From contig JAEWLD010000037.1 in the NCBI GenBank assembly GCA_023393485.1, forward strand, positions 1 to 5,395: a DNA stretch of 5,395 nt, written 5' to 3'. Every line of letters starts with the position of its first letter. Within the stretch, counting starts at the first letter, position 1. Source of the DNA: Bacteroidota bacterium. Lineage in GTDB: Bacteria > Bacteroidota > Bacteroidia > Flavobacteriales > Flavobacteriaceae. Positions 1 through 5,395 of the stretch are shown one piece after another. The notes beneath the pieces were generated by a model that was given only the letters and a program-made list of their open reading frames with translations, was not told the origin of the DNA and searched no databases. The position numbers and the translations under genes are program-made.

Positions 1-163
1 CAAGCTGCTCGAGAACCGCAAGCGTGCCGTCTTTTGAATTGTCGTTGACGATAAAAATCTCATGGTCGATATTGACCTTTGAAAACGCTTCTTCAATCTG
101 GTCAATGGTTTCAACAATCGATTCTTCCTCGTTATAGGCCGGAATGACAATGCTTAACTTCAT
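1..163 (-). CDS. Family 2 glycosyltransferase, N-terminal fragment (cut by window edge)
   Basis: Only the first 54 codons are in the window; the gene continues past the left edge. The protein begins [16 protein letters not shown], the classic first beta-strand and loop of GT-A fold family 2 glycosyltransferases, and has VNDNSKDGT at residues 39-47, the second strand with the Asp (D41) that in this family contacts the nucleotide. The start resembles polyprenyl-phosphate sugar transferases (DPM1/ArnC-like), but the metal-binding DxD and any C-terminal membrane helices lie outside the window, so donor, acceptor and subclass cannot be decided. The ATG shares its A with the TAA stop of the upstream epimerase gene (TAATG, positions 165-161), which suggests translational coupling as the fourth gene of the operon. 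Inferred role: transfer of a nucleotide-activated sugar, on the cytoplasmic side, to a lipid carrier or surface glycan. Confidence 0.9.
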   Translation of the reverse strand, partial: MKLSIVIPAYNEEESIVETIDQIEEAFSKVNIDHEIFIVNDNSKDGTLAVLEQL

Positions 164-1224
164 TATTGTTTTTCGATGGTTGCCGCGTGGATTTGCGTCA
201 GGATGTCATTGATGTTGTATTTCCACGTCCAGGCCGGATAGTGCGATTTGAATTTCGACACGTCAGAAATCCACCAGATATGATCGCCGATGCGGTTGGC
301 TTCGGTGTATTCGTAGTTCATCGGCTTGCCAGTGATTTCCTGGCACATCGCGATCGCTTCTGCCATCGAGCAATTTGAAAAACGTCCGCCGCCGGCGTTG
401 TAGACTTCGCCCTGACGCGGGTTTTGGTAGAAATGCCAGAACATATTGACCAAATCCCAGCTGTGGATGTTGTCGCGGACCTGTTTCCCGTGATAGCCGA
501 AAACCGTGTATTTGTCACCGGTGATCGCACATTTCATCAGATACGACAAAAAGCCGTGCAGCTTGGTTCCCGAATGGTTCGGGCCGGTCAGACAGCCGCC
601 GCGGAAAATGCCTGTATTCATCCCGAAATAACGGCCGTATTCCTGAACCAAGACGTCGGCTGCGACTTTCGACGCGCCAAAAAGCGAGTGTTTGGTCTGG
701 TCGATGCTCATCTTTTCATCGATGCCTTCCTTGAAATACGGATGCGATTCATCGATTTCCCAACGGGTTTCGAGCTCAACCAGCGGCAAGTAATTCGGGG
801 TATCGCCGTAGACTTTGTTGGTCGAAGTAAAAATGAAAACCGCCTTTTCGCAATGTTTGCGCGTGGCTTCCAAAAGGTTCAGCGTACCGTTGGCGTTGAC
901 CGTGAAATCCGTGAACGGCGCCGATGCAGCCCAATCGTGGCTCGGTTGCGCGGCCGTGTGTACGATCAGTTTGATGTCGTCTCCGTATTGCGCGAAGATT
1001 TTATCGATAGCCGCTTCATCGCGGATGTCTGCTGCGTGGTGCTCGAAATTCGGGATCGTGTCAACCAGTTTTTTGGTGTTCCATTCGGTCGAGGCGTCAG
1101 CGCCAAAAAATGCCTGGCGCAAATTGTTGTCAATCCCGACGATTTTGTCAAACTTATCGGCAAAAAACGCTACCGATTCGCTTCCGATCAATCCTGACGA
1201 TCCTGTGATGATGCAAATATTCAT
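163..1224 (-). CDS. NAD-dependent nucleotide-sugar epimerase, CDP-paratose 2-epimerase-like extended SDR with Phe in place of the catalytic Tyr
   Basis: 353 residues, the usual length for an extended SDR. Visible Rossmann features: TGSSGLIG with glycines G8, G11 and G14; D32 at the end of strand 2, which favours NAD over NADP; D66-I-R at the adenine pocket; HTAAQ at 89-93; and TSTNKVYGD at 133-141 supplying the catalytic Ser/Thr. The substrate half carries [12 protein letters not shown] (208-219), GKQVRD (246-251) and [13 protein letters not shown] together with GKQVRD points to the CDP-paratose 2-epimerase (tyvelose epimerase) branch, which inverts C2 of a CDP-sugar; the true substrate here is unknown. 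The odd feature is the YxxxK site: it reads F182-GAS-K186, codon TTT at 681-679, so the Tyr hydroxyl is absent while Lys is kept. The reading frame is clean, so this is not decay. It lies 31 bp after the membrane-protein gene and overlaps the glycosyltransferase start. The ATG follows an A-rich leader without a clear Shine-Dalgarno. Family is near certain; exact reaction is not. Confidence 0.93.
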   Translation of the reverse strand: MNICIITGSSGLIGSESVAFFADKFDKIVGIDNNLRQAFFGADASTEWNTKKLVDTIPNFEHHAADIRDEAAIDKIFAQYGDDIKLIVHTAAQPSHDWAASAPFTDFTVNANGTLNLLEATRKHCEKAVFIFTSTNKVYGDTPNYLPLVELETRWEIDESHPYFKEGIDEKMSIDQTKHSLFGASKVAADVLVQEYGRYFGMNTGIFRGGCLTGPNHSGTKLHGFLSYLMKCAITGDKYTVFGYHGKQVRDNIHSWDLVNMFWHFYQNPRQGEVYNAGGGRFSNCSMAEAIAMCQEITGKPMNYEYTEANRIGDHIWWISDVSKFKSHYPAWTWKYNINDILTQIHAATIEKQ

Positions 1225-1255
1225 GTTTACTCTTTTATCTATTTATGGAATGATG

Positions 1256-3160
1256 TCATTCCGTGGTATATTCGGTAATCCTGATTTTATCTTTGAAGGC
1301 GTGCGGATGCTTGGCTTCGATTTTCAGGAATTTGATTTCATTTCCGCCATCGGCGCCGCAAAGGTATTTTAAATCATTGGCGTTTTGGATGAAAACATTT
1401 GAGAAAATTCCCGATTGCAAAAGCATCGCACCTATTTTATAGTTTCTTCTGTCGCCGACTTTCGGTTGAATTATAAGGTTCAATTCCGGCGCGTGATTAA
1501 TTGCCGAATCAAATTTTCCTGTCAAAGTGTGATAAACACCGATTTCATAATAAGCGCCTTTTTTTGGCACAATTGGCGACCCGAAAGCCATCGCATATTC
1601 GTTAGTCTTTTTCAACGTGATCGGCACAAAATTCTTTTTCTTTTGAAACAGTGCGGTAGGCCTGCCATCGAGATCGAAAATTTCAGCGATTTCATAATTT
1701 TTTGAAAGGGCGAGATTCAATTTAGCTTCATCGAATATCGCGTATCGGTTGTCAATGGCTTCGAACTGATAAATCATGAAATCGGGCGCGGTTTTGACGT
1801 CATTGTAATGTTCAAAGTTGAGATTTTCGAGATACGGCGTATAAGCAGTATACGATTGGCACACCGGGCGCGGCGCGTAGTTGAGCTTGTTTTCAAAAAG
1901 CATTTGGATATTCCAAGGGTAGGAATCGACGGTTGCATTCCCGATTTTAGCTTTGACCGAAGCCGGCAATTGTATGCCTGCGCCAAAAAAATCCATTCCC
2001 GTTGTAGGATTGAACAAGCTGAAAATGGTGAAGTAATTATCCTTTTTGAATTTTTGTGCGATGTTGACCGGATTGTCCTGTTTTATGAACAAGAAGAAAA
2101 TCGGTAAAGCCAACGCCGTGACAAATATTACTTTAGCTAACATGTTTTGCAAATGCCGGTGCAAATCGACGCTGCACAAAATCATCAGCGGCATCACCAG
2201 AAAAAACTCGTAAAGGTGATTGACGTCGGCGCGGACGGTCGCCTGTTTGTAAATCACGTAAAGCGATACGGCCATGATAAAAACAACCAGCAATCCTTTG
2301 AGGTAATCTTTTTTGGCTTCTTTCCGGATATTGAAAAACAAAAGCACGCCGATCAAAAGATAAGTATACCACATATAGGAAACGCTGCCGTCGATCTGGT
2401 TTTCGAGGTACATCAAATCGTTGTAACCCTTGACCATTTCAAGACCCGATTTGACGTAAGGCACCAAAGCCACATTCAGCAGCGCTGCCAAAAACAAAAT
2501 CAAAAACAATGGTATCGCGAGGTAAATCGCCAGGTGCAGCGGTTTGATTTTTCCTTTGATTGCGCTGTAGGCAAGCCCAAAGGCATAAAATACAAACACA
2601 ATCAACCCCGTATTGAACTTGATGAAAAACAACGACGTCACCAAACCGACCTGAAACGCATAATACACCGGACGCGGATTATCAAGGCTCATCCTGATCC
2701 AGAAAATCAAAAAAGCCATGAGCGCAAGTGATTTCGCCGAGACAACAATGGCGGGAAAAAACAGAATAACCGACACTATTGCCAGCGCCGAAAATATTTT
2801 ATTCTTACTCTGTTTAAACGACAAAAAGAAAATCGCCGCGTAGTTCAGTGCCACAAAAATATCATAGAGAAACAACGGCCAACGGCTTTGTCCCCAACCA
2901 ATCCTGGTACAGAAATATCCGAGCGGACCATACGTAAACGCAAAATCATTACCCCATTCAAGCTGATCGATGTGCGCATAATTGAGCGCAAGCATCCACG
3001 AAGCGTCCAATGTACGCCAAGATTCGGTGCCTGCCGGAACAGGAAGAATCTGCGCTACGAAATAGTCTGGAAAAAGCATCCAGCTGCCTAAAAGCGCAAA
3101 CACCAATCCGATGAGATTTACCGGGTTGGTGAAGAATGATTTAATTTGGTTTACGGTCAT
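1256..3160 (-). CDS. Polytopic inner-membrane protein of unknown function, GT-C-like layout, with C-terminal soluble domain
   Basis: 634 residues. I do not recognise a named family. About 9 to 11 hydrophobic segments are visible, roughly at residues 14-36, 96-115, 123-157 (perhaps two), 167-200 (perhaps two), 208-235, 263-277, 287-304, 315-331 and 341-360, followed by about 270 mostly soluble residues. Between the first and second segments is a loop of about 60 residues holding D52-A-S-W and F75-TYGPLG-Y82 plus several acidic residues. A long first external loop with acidic residues is the general plan of GT-C glycosyltransferases, which use polyprenyl-phosphate sugars at the periplasmic face. 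Other striking motifs are RADVNH (310-315), RPVCQSYTAYTPYL (431-444), APDF (458-461) and IDNR (469-472). Position between two nucleotide-sugar epimerase genes and upstream of a family 2 glycosyltransferase supports a role in surface glycan assembly. That role is inference; a polymerase, flippase or other transferase is also possible. Gaps are 14 bp upstream and 31 bp downstream. No Shine-Dalgarno precedes the ATG. Confidence 0.88.
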   Translation of the reverse strand: MTVNQIKSFFTNPVNLIGLVFALLGSWMLFPDYFVAQILPVPAGTESWRTLDASWMLALNYAHIDQLEWGNDFAFTYGPLGYFCTRIGWGQSRWPLFLYDIFVALNYAAIFFLSFKQSKNKIFSALAIVSVILFFPAIVVSAKSLALMAFLIFWIRMSLDNPRPVYYAFQVGLVTSLFFIKFNTGLIVFVFYAFGLAYSAIKGKIKPLHLAIYLAIPLFLILFLAALLNVALVPYVKSGLEMVKGYNDLMYLENQIDGSVSYMWYTYLLIGVLLFFNIRKEAKKDYLKGLLVVFIMAVSLYVIYKQATVRADVNHLYEFFLVMPLMILCSVDLHRHLQNMLAKVIFVTALALPIFFLFIKQDNPVNIAQKFKKDNYFTIFSLFNPTTGMDFFGAGIQLPASVKAKIGNATVDSYPWNIQMLFENKLNYAPRPVCQSYTAYTPYLENLNFEHYNDVKTAPDFMIYQFEAIDNRYAIFDEAKLNLALSKNYEIAEIFDLDGRPTALFQKKKNFVPITLKKTNEYAMAFGSPIVPKKGAYYEIGVYHTLTGKFDSAINHAPELNLIIQPKVGDRRNYKIGAMLLQSGIFSNVFIQNANDLKYLCGADGGNEIKFLKIEAKHPHAFKDKIRITEYTTE

Positions 3161-3174
3161 GTATTGGTTTTGGC

Positions 3175-4233
3175 TTACTTCAGGATCTTTTCAAGCTGCG
3201 CTTCATTTCCGCGAATCCAATCGTAAATATCTTTAAAAACCTGTTCAACCGATTTAGTCGGTCGCCAGCCGGTTTCTTTTTCAATCAGCGTATTGTCGGT
3301 AATGAAAATCCGCAAATCCGCCGGACGGTTTTGGATTTCCGACCCGATTTGAATCTTGTTGCCTGTAATCTTTTCGCAAATCGCGGTCATTTCCTGTAAC
3401 GATGCGCTGTTTTCAATTCCGCCGCCGGCATTGAAAATCCGGCCTTCGAATTTTTCGATTTCGTGGATTTGCAGGTCGATCAGGTCAACGACGTCGGCAA
3501 CGTGCAAAATGTCGCGGACTTGTTTGCCGGTTCCGCCGTAGCCTATATATTTCAACGATTGGTTCCAATAGTGTTTCGCCATCCAAAGCGTGACGACGCC
3601 TTGATCGGTTTTACCCATTTGGCGCGGGCCGGCAATCACGCCGAATCTGGTGATGGCCGCTTTGAGCCCATAAAACGCGGCGTATTCCTGAATGAACAAT
3701 TCAGATGACAGTTTTGTTGTGCCGTAAAACGAGCGTGCGCCGTCAAGCGAAAGTTTTTCTGAAATTCCCGCTGGCGAAATGCCCTCGAATTTCTGGTTTG
3801 TAAACGAAAAGCGCGTCGGTTCTTCAATGAACTCGGCTTTTTCAATTGCCTCGATCGGATAAACGCGGCTGGTGGAAAGAAACAGCAGTTTAGCCTTGTT
3901 TTTAAGACAGGCGTTGAAACAGTTGATCGAACCGTAAAGGTTGTTGTTGATTACATACGTCGGATCGGAATCCAATCCGGCCATGACCGATGGCTCGGCC
4001 GAAGCTTCAACCAAAACATCAAACGCGCCAACCGCCGCCAAATCTTCGGCATTGCGGATGTCACCGTGGACAAATTCGATTCCTGATTGCCTGAAATCGT
4101 TGAGATTGAGTTCTGAACCGCGTCGCTTAAGGTTGTCAAACGCGACAATTTCATATGACGGATATTTGGCTTTGAGCTGAATACAAAGCGTCGAACCTAC
4201 AAATCCGGCGCCGCCGGTTACCAGTATTTTCAT
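3175..4233 (-). CDS. NAD-dependent nucleotide-sugar epimerase/dehydratase (extended SDR, CDP-paratose 2-epimerase-like), catalytic residues intact
   Basis: 352 residues from the ATG at 4233. The N-terminus KILVTGGAGFVGS has the GxxGxxG NAD loop (G7, G10, G13); D33 at the end of strand 2 suggests NAD; GDIR at 57-60 is the adenine pocket. Catalytic residues are S120/T121 (LSTSRVY), Y170 and K174 (FYGTTK). GKQVRD at 236-241 and NAGGG match motifs in the other epimerase of this operon, so the two are paralogs, though clearly diverged. The usual His of the VxHxAA strand is Glu here (LVEASAEPS, E76). GVIAGPRQMGKTDQG (198-212) is the substrate-side loop. It probably oxidises and re-reduces, or dehydrates, a nucleotide sugar in the cytoplasm; the substrate cannot be read from sequence. 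It is the first gene of the minus-strand operon, 14 bp before the membrane-protein gene. An in-frame GTG at 4239 would add two residues (ML), but AAGAAG at 4244-4239 is well spaced for the ATG and overlaps the GTG. Confidence 0.93.
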   Translation of the reverse strand: MKILVTGGAGFVGSTLCIQLKAKYPSYEIVAFDNLKRRGSELNLNDFRQSGIEFVHGDIRNAEDLAAVGAFDVLVEASAEPSVMAGLDSDPTYVINNNLYGSINCFNACLKNKAKLLFLSTSRVYPIEAIEKAEFIEEPTRFSFTNQKFEGISPAGISEKLSLDGARSFYGTTKLSSELFIQEYAAFYGLKAAITRFGVIAGPRQMGKTDQGVVTLWMAKHYWNQSLKYIGYGGTGKQVRDILHVADVVDLIDLQIHEIEKFEGRIFNAGGGIENSASLQEMTAICEKITGNKIQIGSEIQNRPADLRIFITDNTLIEKETGWRPTKSVEQVFKDIYDWIRGNEAQLEKILK

Positions 4234-4238
4234 TAGCA

Positions 4239-4244
4239 CTTCTT
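4239..4244 (-). promoter_or_regulatory. Shine-Dalgarno-like AAGAAG that favours the ATG at 4233
   Basis: On the minus strand AAGAAG is followed by TGCTA and then ATG, a spacing of 5 bases. The competing GTG begins at 4239, inside this purine run, so a ribosome using the run would start at the ATG. The match to AGGAGG is partial, and Bacteroidota often initiate without Shine-Dalgarno pairing, so this is supporting evidence only. Confidence 0.45.
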
Positions 4245-4249
4245 AAATT

Positions 4250-4259
4250 CCCGTACGGG
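4250..4259. repeat. 10-bp perfect palindrome CCCGTACGGG in the operon leader
   Basis: A GC-rich perfect palindrome lies in an AT-rich stretch, flanked by AAATT on the left and six T on the right. It falls just after the predicted minus-strand start site and 16 bases before the start codon, where a repressor-binding site or a small 5' hairpin could act. As an RNA hairpin it would have only a 3-bp stem closing GUAC, so it is too weak for a terminator. Chance cannot be excluded. Confidence 0.35.
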
Positions 4260-4272
4260 TTTTTTAGCGGCG

Positions 4273-4303
4273 TAAATATATCGCTTTTTTAGTTCTGCGG
4301 AAA
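4273..4303 (-). promoter_or_regulatory. Candidate Bacteroidetes-type promoter for the minus-strand operon
   Basis: On the minus strand TTTC (4303-4300) is followed after 19 bases by TATATTTA (4280-4273). The Bacteroidota primary sigma factor consensus is TTTG or TTG near -33 and TAnnTTTG near -7 with about 19-21 bases between; each element here departs at its last base. Transcription would begin near 4266, giving a leader of about 33 bases that contains the palindrome at 4250-4259. Plausible but inexact. Confidence 0.4.
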
Positions 4304-4335
4304 TGTCATTTGTTAAACGCGACATGACACCGTTT

Positions 4336-4377
4336 TTTGCCGTTGTTTTGAGCTGGCCGCATCATTTGACCGGCAAA
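4336..4377. repeat. 7-bp inverted repeat TTTGCCG ... CGGCAAA
   Basis: The arms at 4336-4342 and 4371-4377 are perfect complements separated by 28 bases. The repeat lies between the two predicted divergent promoters. It could be a split operator or the base of a hairpin, but a 7-bp match with a long spacer is weak evidence. Confidence 0.25.
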
Positions 4378-4479
4378 CAAATGCCCATCTTTTTTGGCTC
4401 GGGCAATGTTAATTTGTGTATTTCAAAGACACTATTCGGCGTTACATCGAAAAAAAAACAGACTTCAAAATCAATTATA

Positions 4480-4487
4480 TACATTTG
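4480..4487 (+). promoter_or_regulatory. Bacteroidetes -7 box TACATTTG for the secreted-protein gene
   Basis: TACATTTG matches the Bacteroidota -7 consensus TAnnTTTG at every fixed position. It ends 36 bases before the ATG at 4524, implying transcription from about 4493-4496 and a leader of about 30 bases. No TTG is seen at the expected -33 position; a nine-A tract at 4450-4458 occupies the region just upstream and might help as an UP-like element (inference). Confidence 0.55.
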
Positions 4488-4523
4488 GCGCTGCTTAAAA
4501 TCAATCCATTAACCTTACGCAAC

Positions 4524-5395
4524 ATGAACAAAATTACTTACTTATTTTTTGCTGTGTTCAGCCTTTTTTTGGGCTCGACCGTAAATGCCCAAGTTGTGAT
4601 TAACGAAGTCATGTCATCAAATGTCATCGTCAATGAAGACGAGGACGGTGACGCCAGTGATTGGGTAGAATTGTATAACATGGGCGGATCGGCTGTAAAT
4701 CTCAATGGTTTTGGCCTTACCGATGACGCCACACTTCCGTACAAATGGACATTTCCTGCCGTCACGATGGCGCCTGGAAGCTACTTGCTGGTTTGGTGTT
4801 CAGATAAAAACCGCACTACGGTTGGACAGCCATTGCACACCAACTGGAAAATCAGCTCTTCGGGCGAAGATATTACCCTGACCAACGCTGTCGGCAATAC
4901 ACTCGATACCGCGCCGGGGACTGCCTTGCCCGAAAATATTTCTTGGGGCCGAATCCCGAACGGGACCGGCAACTTCATGTATATTCAGGATGTCACTCCG
5001 GCGGCCGCCAACGGCGCGGTCGGCTATAATGAAATTTTGCCTGCGCCTACATTTTCAACGCCTGGCGGTTTCACTACGGCGAATTTTGCACTGACCTTGT
5101 CTACTGATGTGCCTGGCGCGTCAATTATTTACACCGTTGATGGCTCAGAACCGGTATCGACCAATTTGGCCGGGACAACCTATCAGTATCGCAACCAATA
5201 CATTTTTGAGCCGGGCGATACAAACGGGCCGCTTTTGACCAAGAATTTTCAGACTTTGCCTTATAGCGCGCCAATCAATATCGTCAACCGGACTTCTCAG
5301 CCGAATGATATTTCAATGATTTCAACGACGTTTGACAACGATCCGTTTTATCTTCCGTCGTATAATATTTTCAAAGGTACGGTCGTGCGTGCACG
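4524..5395 (+). CDS. Secreted lamin-tail-domain protein with chitobiase C-terminal-like domain, N-terminal part; possible CotH-type protein (cut by window edge)
   Basis: The frame stays open from the ATG at 4524 to the right edge, 290 codons without a stop. Residues 1-22 form a clear signal peptide: a Lys at position 3, a hydrophobic core LFFAVFSLFLG, and a predicted signal peptidase I cut after VNA, before Q23. Residues about 23-165 fit a lamin-tail (LTD) fold: VVINEVMSSN, DWVELYNMGGSAVNLNGFGLTDD, WTFPAVTMAPGSYLLVW, then DITLTN, ending in TPAAANG. From about 173, PAPTFSTPGGF ... GASIIYTVDGSEP (199-210) matches the chitobiase/beta-hexosaminidase C-terminal-like module, an Ig-like strand pair common in exported proteins. 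In Bacteroidota this order is often followed by a CotH kinase-like domain and a type IX secretion tail; both would lie beyond the edge, so this is expectation, not observation. The protein should be outside the cytoplasm. It diverges from the sugar operon and has no visible functional tie to it. Confidence 0.88.
   Translation, partial: MNKITYLFFAVFSLFLGSTVNAQVVINEVMSSNVIVNEDEDGDASDWVELYNMGGSAVNLNGFGLTDDATLPYKWTFPAVTMAPGSYLLVWCSDKNRTTVGQPLHTNWKISSSGEDITLTNAVGNTLDTAPGTALPENISWGRIPNGTGNFMYIQDVTPAAANGAVGYNEILPAPTFSTPGGFTTANFALTLSTDVPGASIIYTVDGSEPVSTNLAGTTYQYRNQYIFEPGDTNGPLLTKNFQTLPYSAPINIVNRTSQPNDISMISTTFDNDPFYLPSYNIFKGTVVRA

Larger units (their letters stand above)
4234..4523. other. Divergent intergenic region between the sugar-gene operon and the secreted-protein gene
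   Basis: These 290 bases separate two genes transcribed away from each other, so they should carry both promoters. They hold a candidate minus promoter (4303-4273), a 10-bp palindrome (4250-4259), a 7-bp inverted repeat (4336-4342 with 4371-4377), a run of nine A (4450-4458) and a perfect -7 box for the plus gene (4480-4487). A plus-strand open frame at 4303-4512 would encode 69 residues, but it has no recognisable domain and runs through the promoter of the next gene, so I do not call it. No tRNA or riboswitch fold was recognised by eye. Confidence 0.6.

Noticed and set aside
424..1197. 257-residue open frame on the plus strand, antisense to the Phe-type epimerase
   Set aside because: The minus-strand epimerase over the same bases has full family motifs; the plus frame has no recognisable domain and is rich in Arg, Phe and Val as expected of an antisense shadow.
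815..1372. 185-residue plus-strand open frame crossing the gap between the epimerase and membrane-protein genes
   Set aside because: It spans the ends of two convincing genes on the other strand and shows no family motif.
2147..2731. 194-residue open frame on the plus strand, antisense to the membrane protein
   Set aside because: Gln-, His- and Lys-rich composition is what antisense of hydrophobic codons gives; no motif is visible and the opposite strand has a coherent membrane protein.
471..3525. Near-identical 16-base stretches (471-486 and 3510-3525, one mismatch), and a shared CCGCCGCCGGC stretch, suggesting a direct repeat
   Set aside because: They encode the shared GKQVRD and NAGGG motifs of the two paralogous epimerases, so homology explains them without a repeat element.
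4250..4266. CCCGTACGGG followed by a T run as a rho-independent terminator on the plus strand
   Set aside because: The hairpin would have a stem of only 3 bp with a 4-base loop, and no plus-strand gene ends there.
4381..4406. TGCCC ... GGGCA inverted repeat around a T-rich loop
   Set aside because: Only five paired bases with a 15-base spacer; expected by chance in a region of this size.
4303..4512. Small plus-strand open frame of 69 residues in the intergenic region
   Set aside because: No domain or signal peptide, no initiation signal, and it runs through the -7 box of the downstream gene and ends 11 bases before its ATG. Not excluded, but unsupported.

Overview
The window looks like chromosomal DNA from a member of the Bacteroidota (Bacteroidetes), probably Flavobacteriia or a relative, with moderate GC content. 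Three things point there. The genes mostly lack strong Shine-Dalgarno sequences. A perfect Bacteroidetes-type -7 box (TAnnTTTG) lies just upstream of the plus-strand gene. That gene encodes a secreted protein joining a lamin-tail domain to a chitobiase-C-like domain, a combination typical of exported Bacteroidota proteins. I cannot name genus or species from sequence alone.

Layout: positions 4233 down to 1 hold a tight minus-strand operon of four genes with gaps of 14 bp, 31 bp and a 1-bp overlap. In transcription order they are (i) an extended-SDR NAD-dependent nucleotide-sugar epimerase/dehydratase with an intact Tyr-Lys catalytic pair, (ii) a 634-residue polytopic membrane protein with a large C-terminal soluble part, resembling GT-C glycosyltransferases in layout only, (iii) a second extended SDR of the CDP-paratose 2-epimerase (tyvelose epimerase) type in which the catalytic Tyr is Phe, and (iv) the first 54 residues of a family 2 glycosyltransferase that runs off the left edge. 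Positions 4234-4523 are a divergent intergenic region with plausible promoters facing both ways, a 10-bp palindrome and a 7-bp inverted repeat. Positions 4524-5395 hold the 5' part of a plus-strand gene for an exported surface protein, cut by the right edge.

How the genes may work together (inference): the two SDRs would make or remodel an unusual nucleotide sugar, the family 2 glycosyltransferase would move it to a polyprenyl-phosphate or growing glycan, and the membrane protein would act on the lipid-linked sugar at the periplasmic face. This is the profile of a cell-surface glycan or exopolysaccharide/LPS modification locus. The divergent secreted protein may mark the edge of the cluster rather than belong to it.

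The most interesting items are the natural Tyr-to-Phe change in one of two paired paralogous SDRs, and the membrane protein of unassigned function sitting between them. I see no CRISPR array, tRNA, rRNA, insertion sequence or phage feature.
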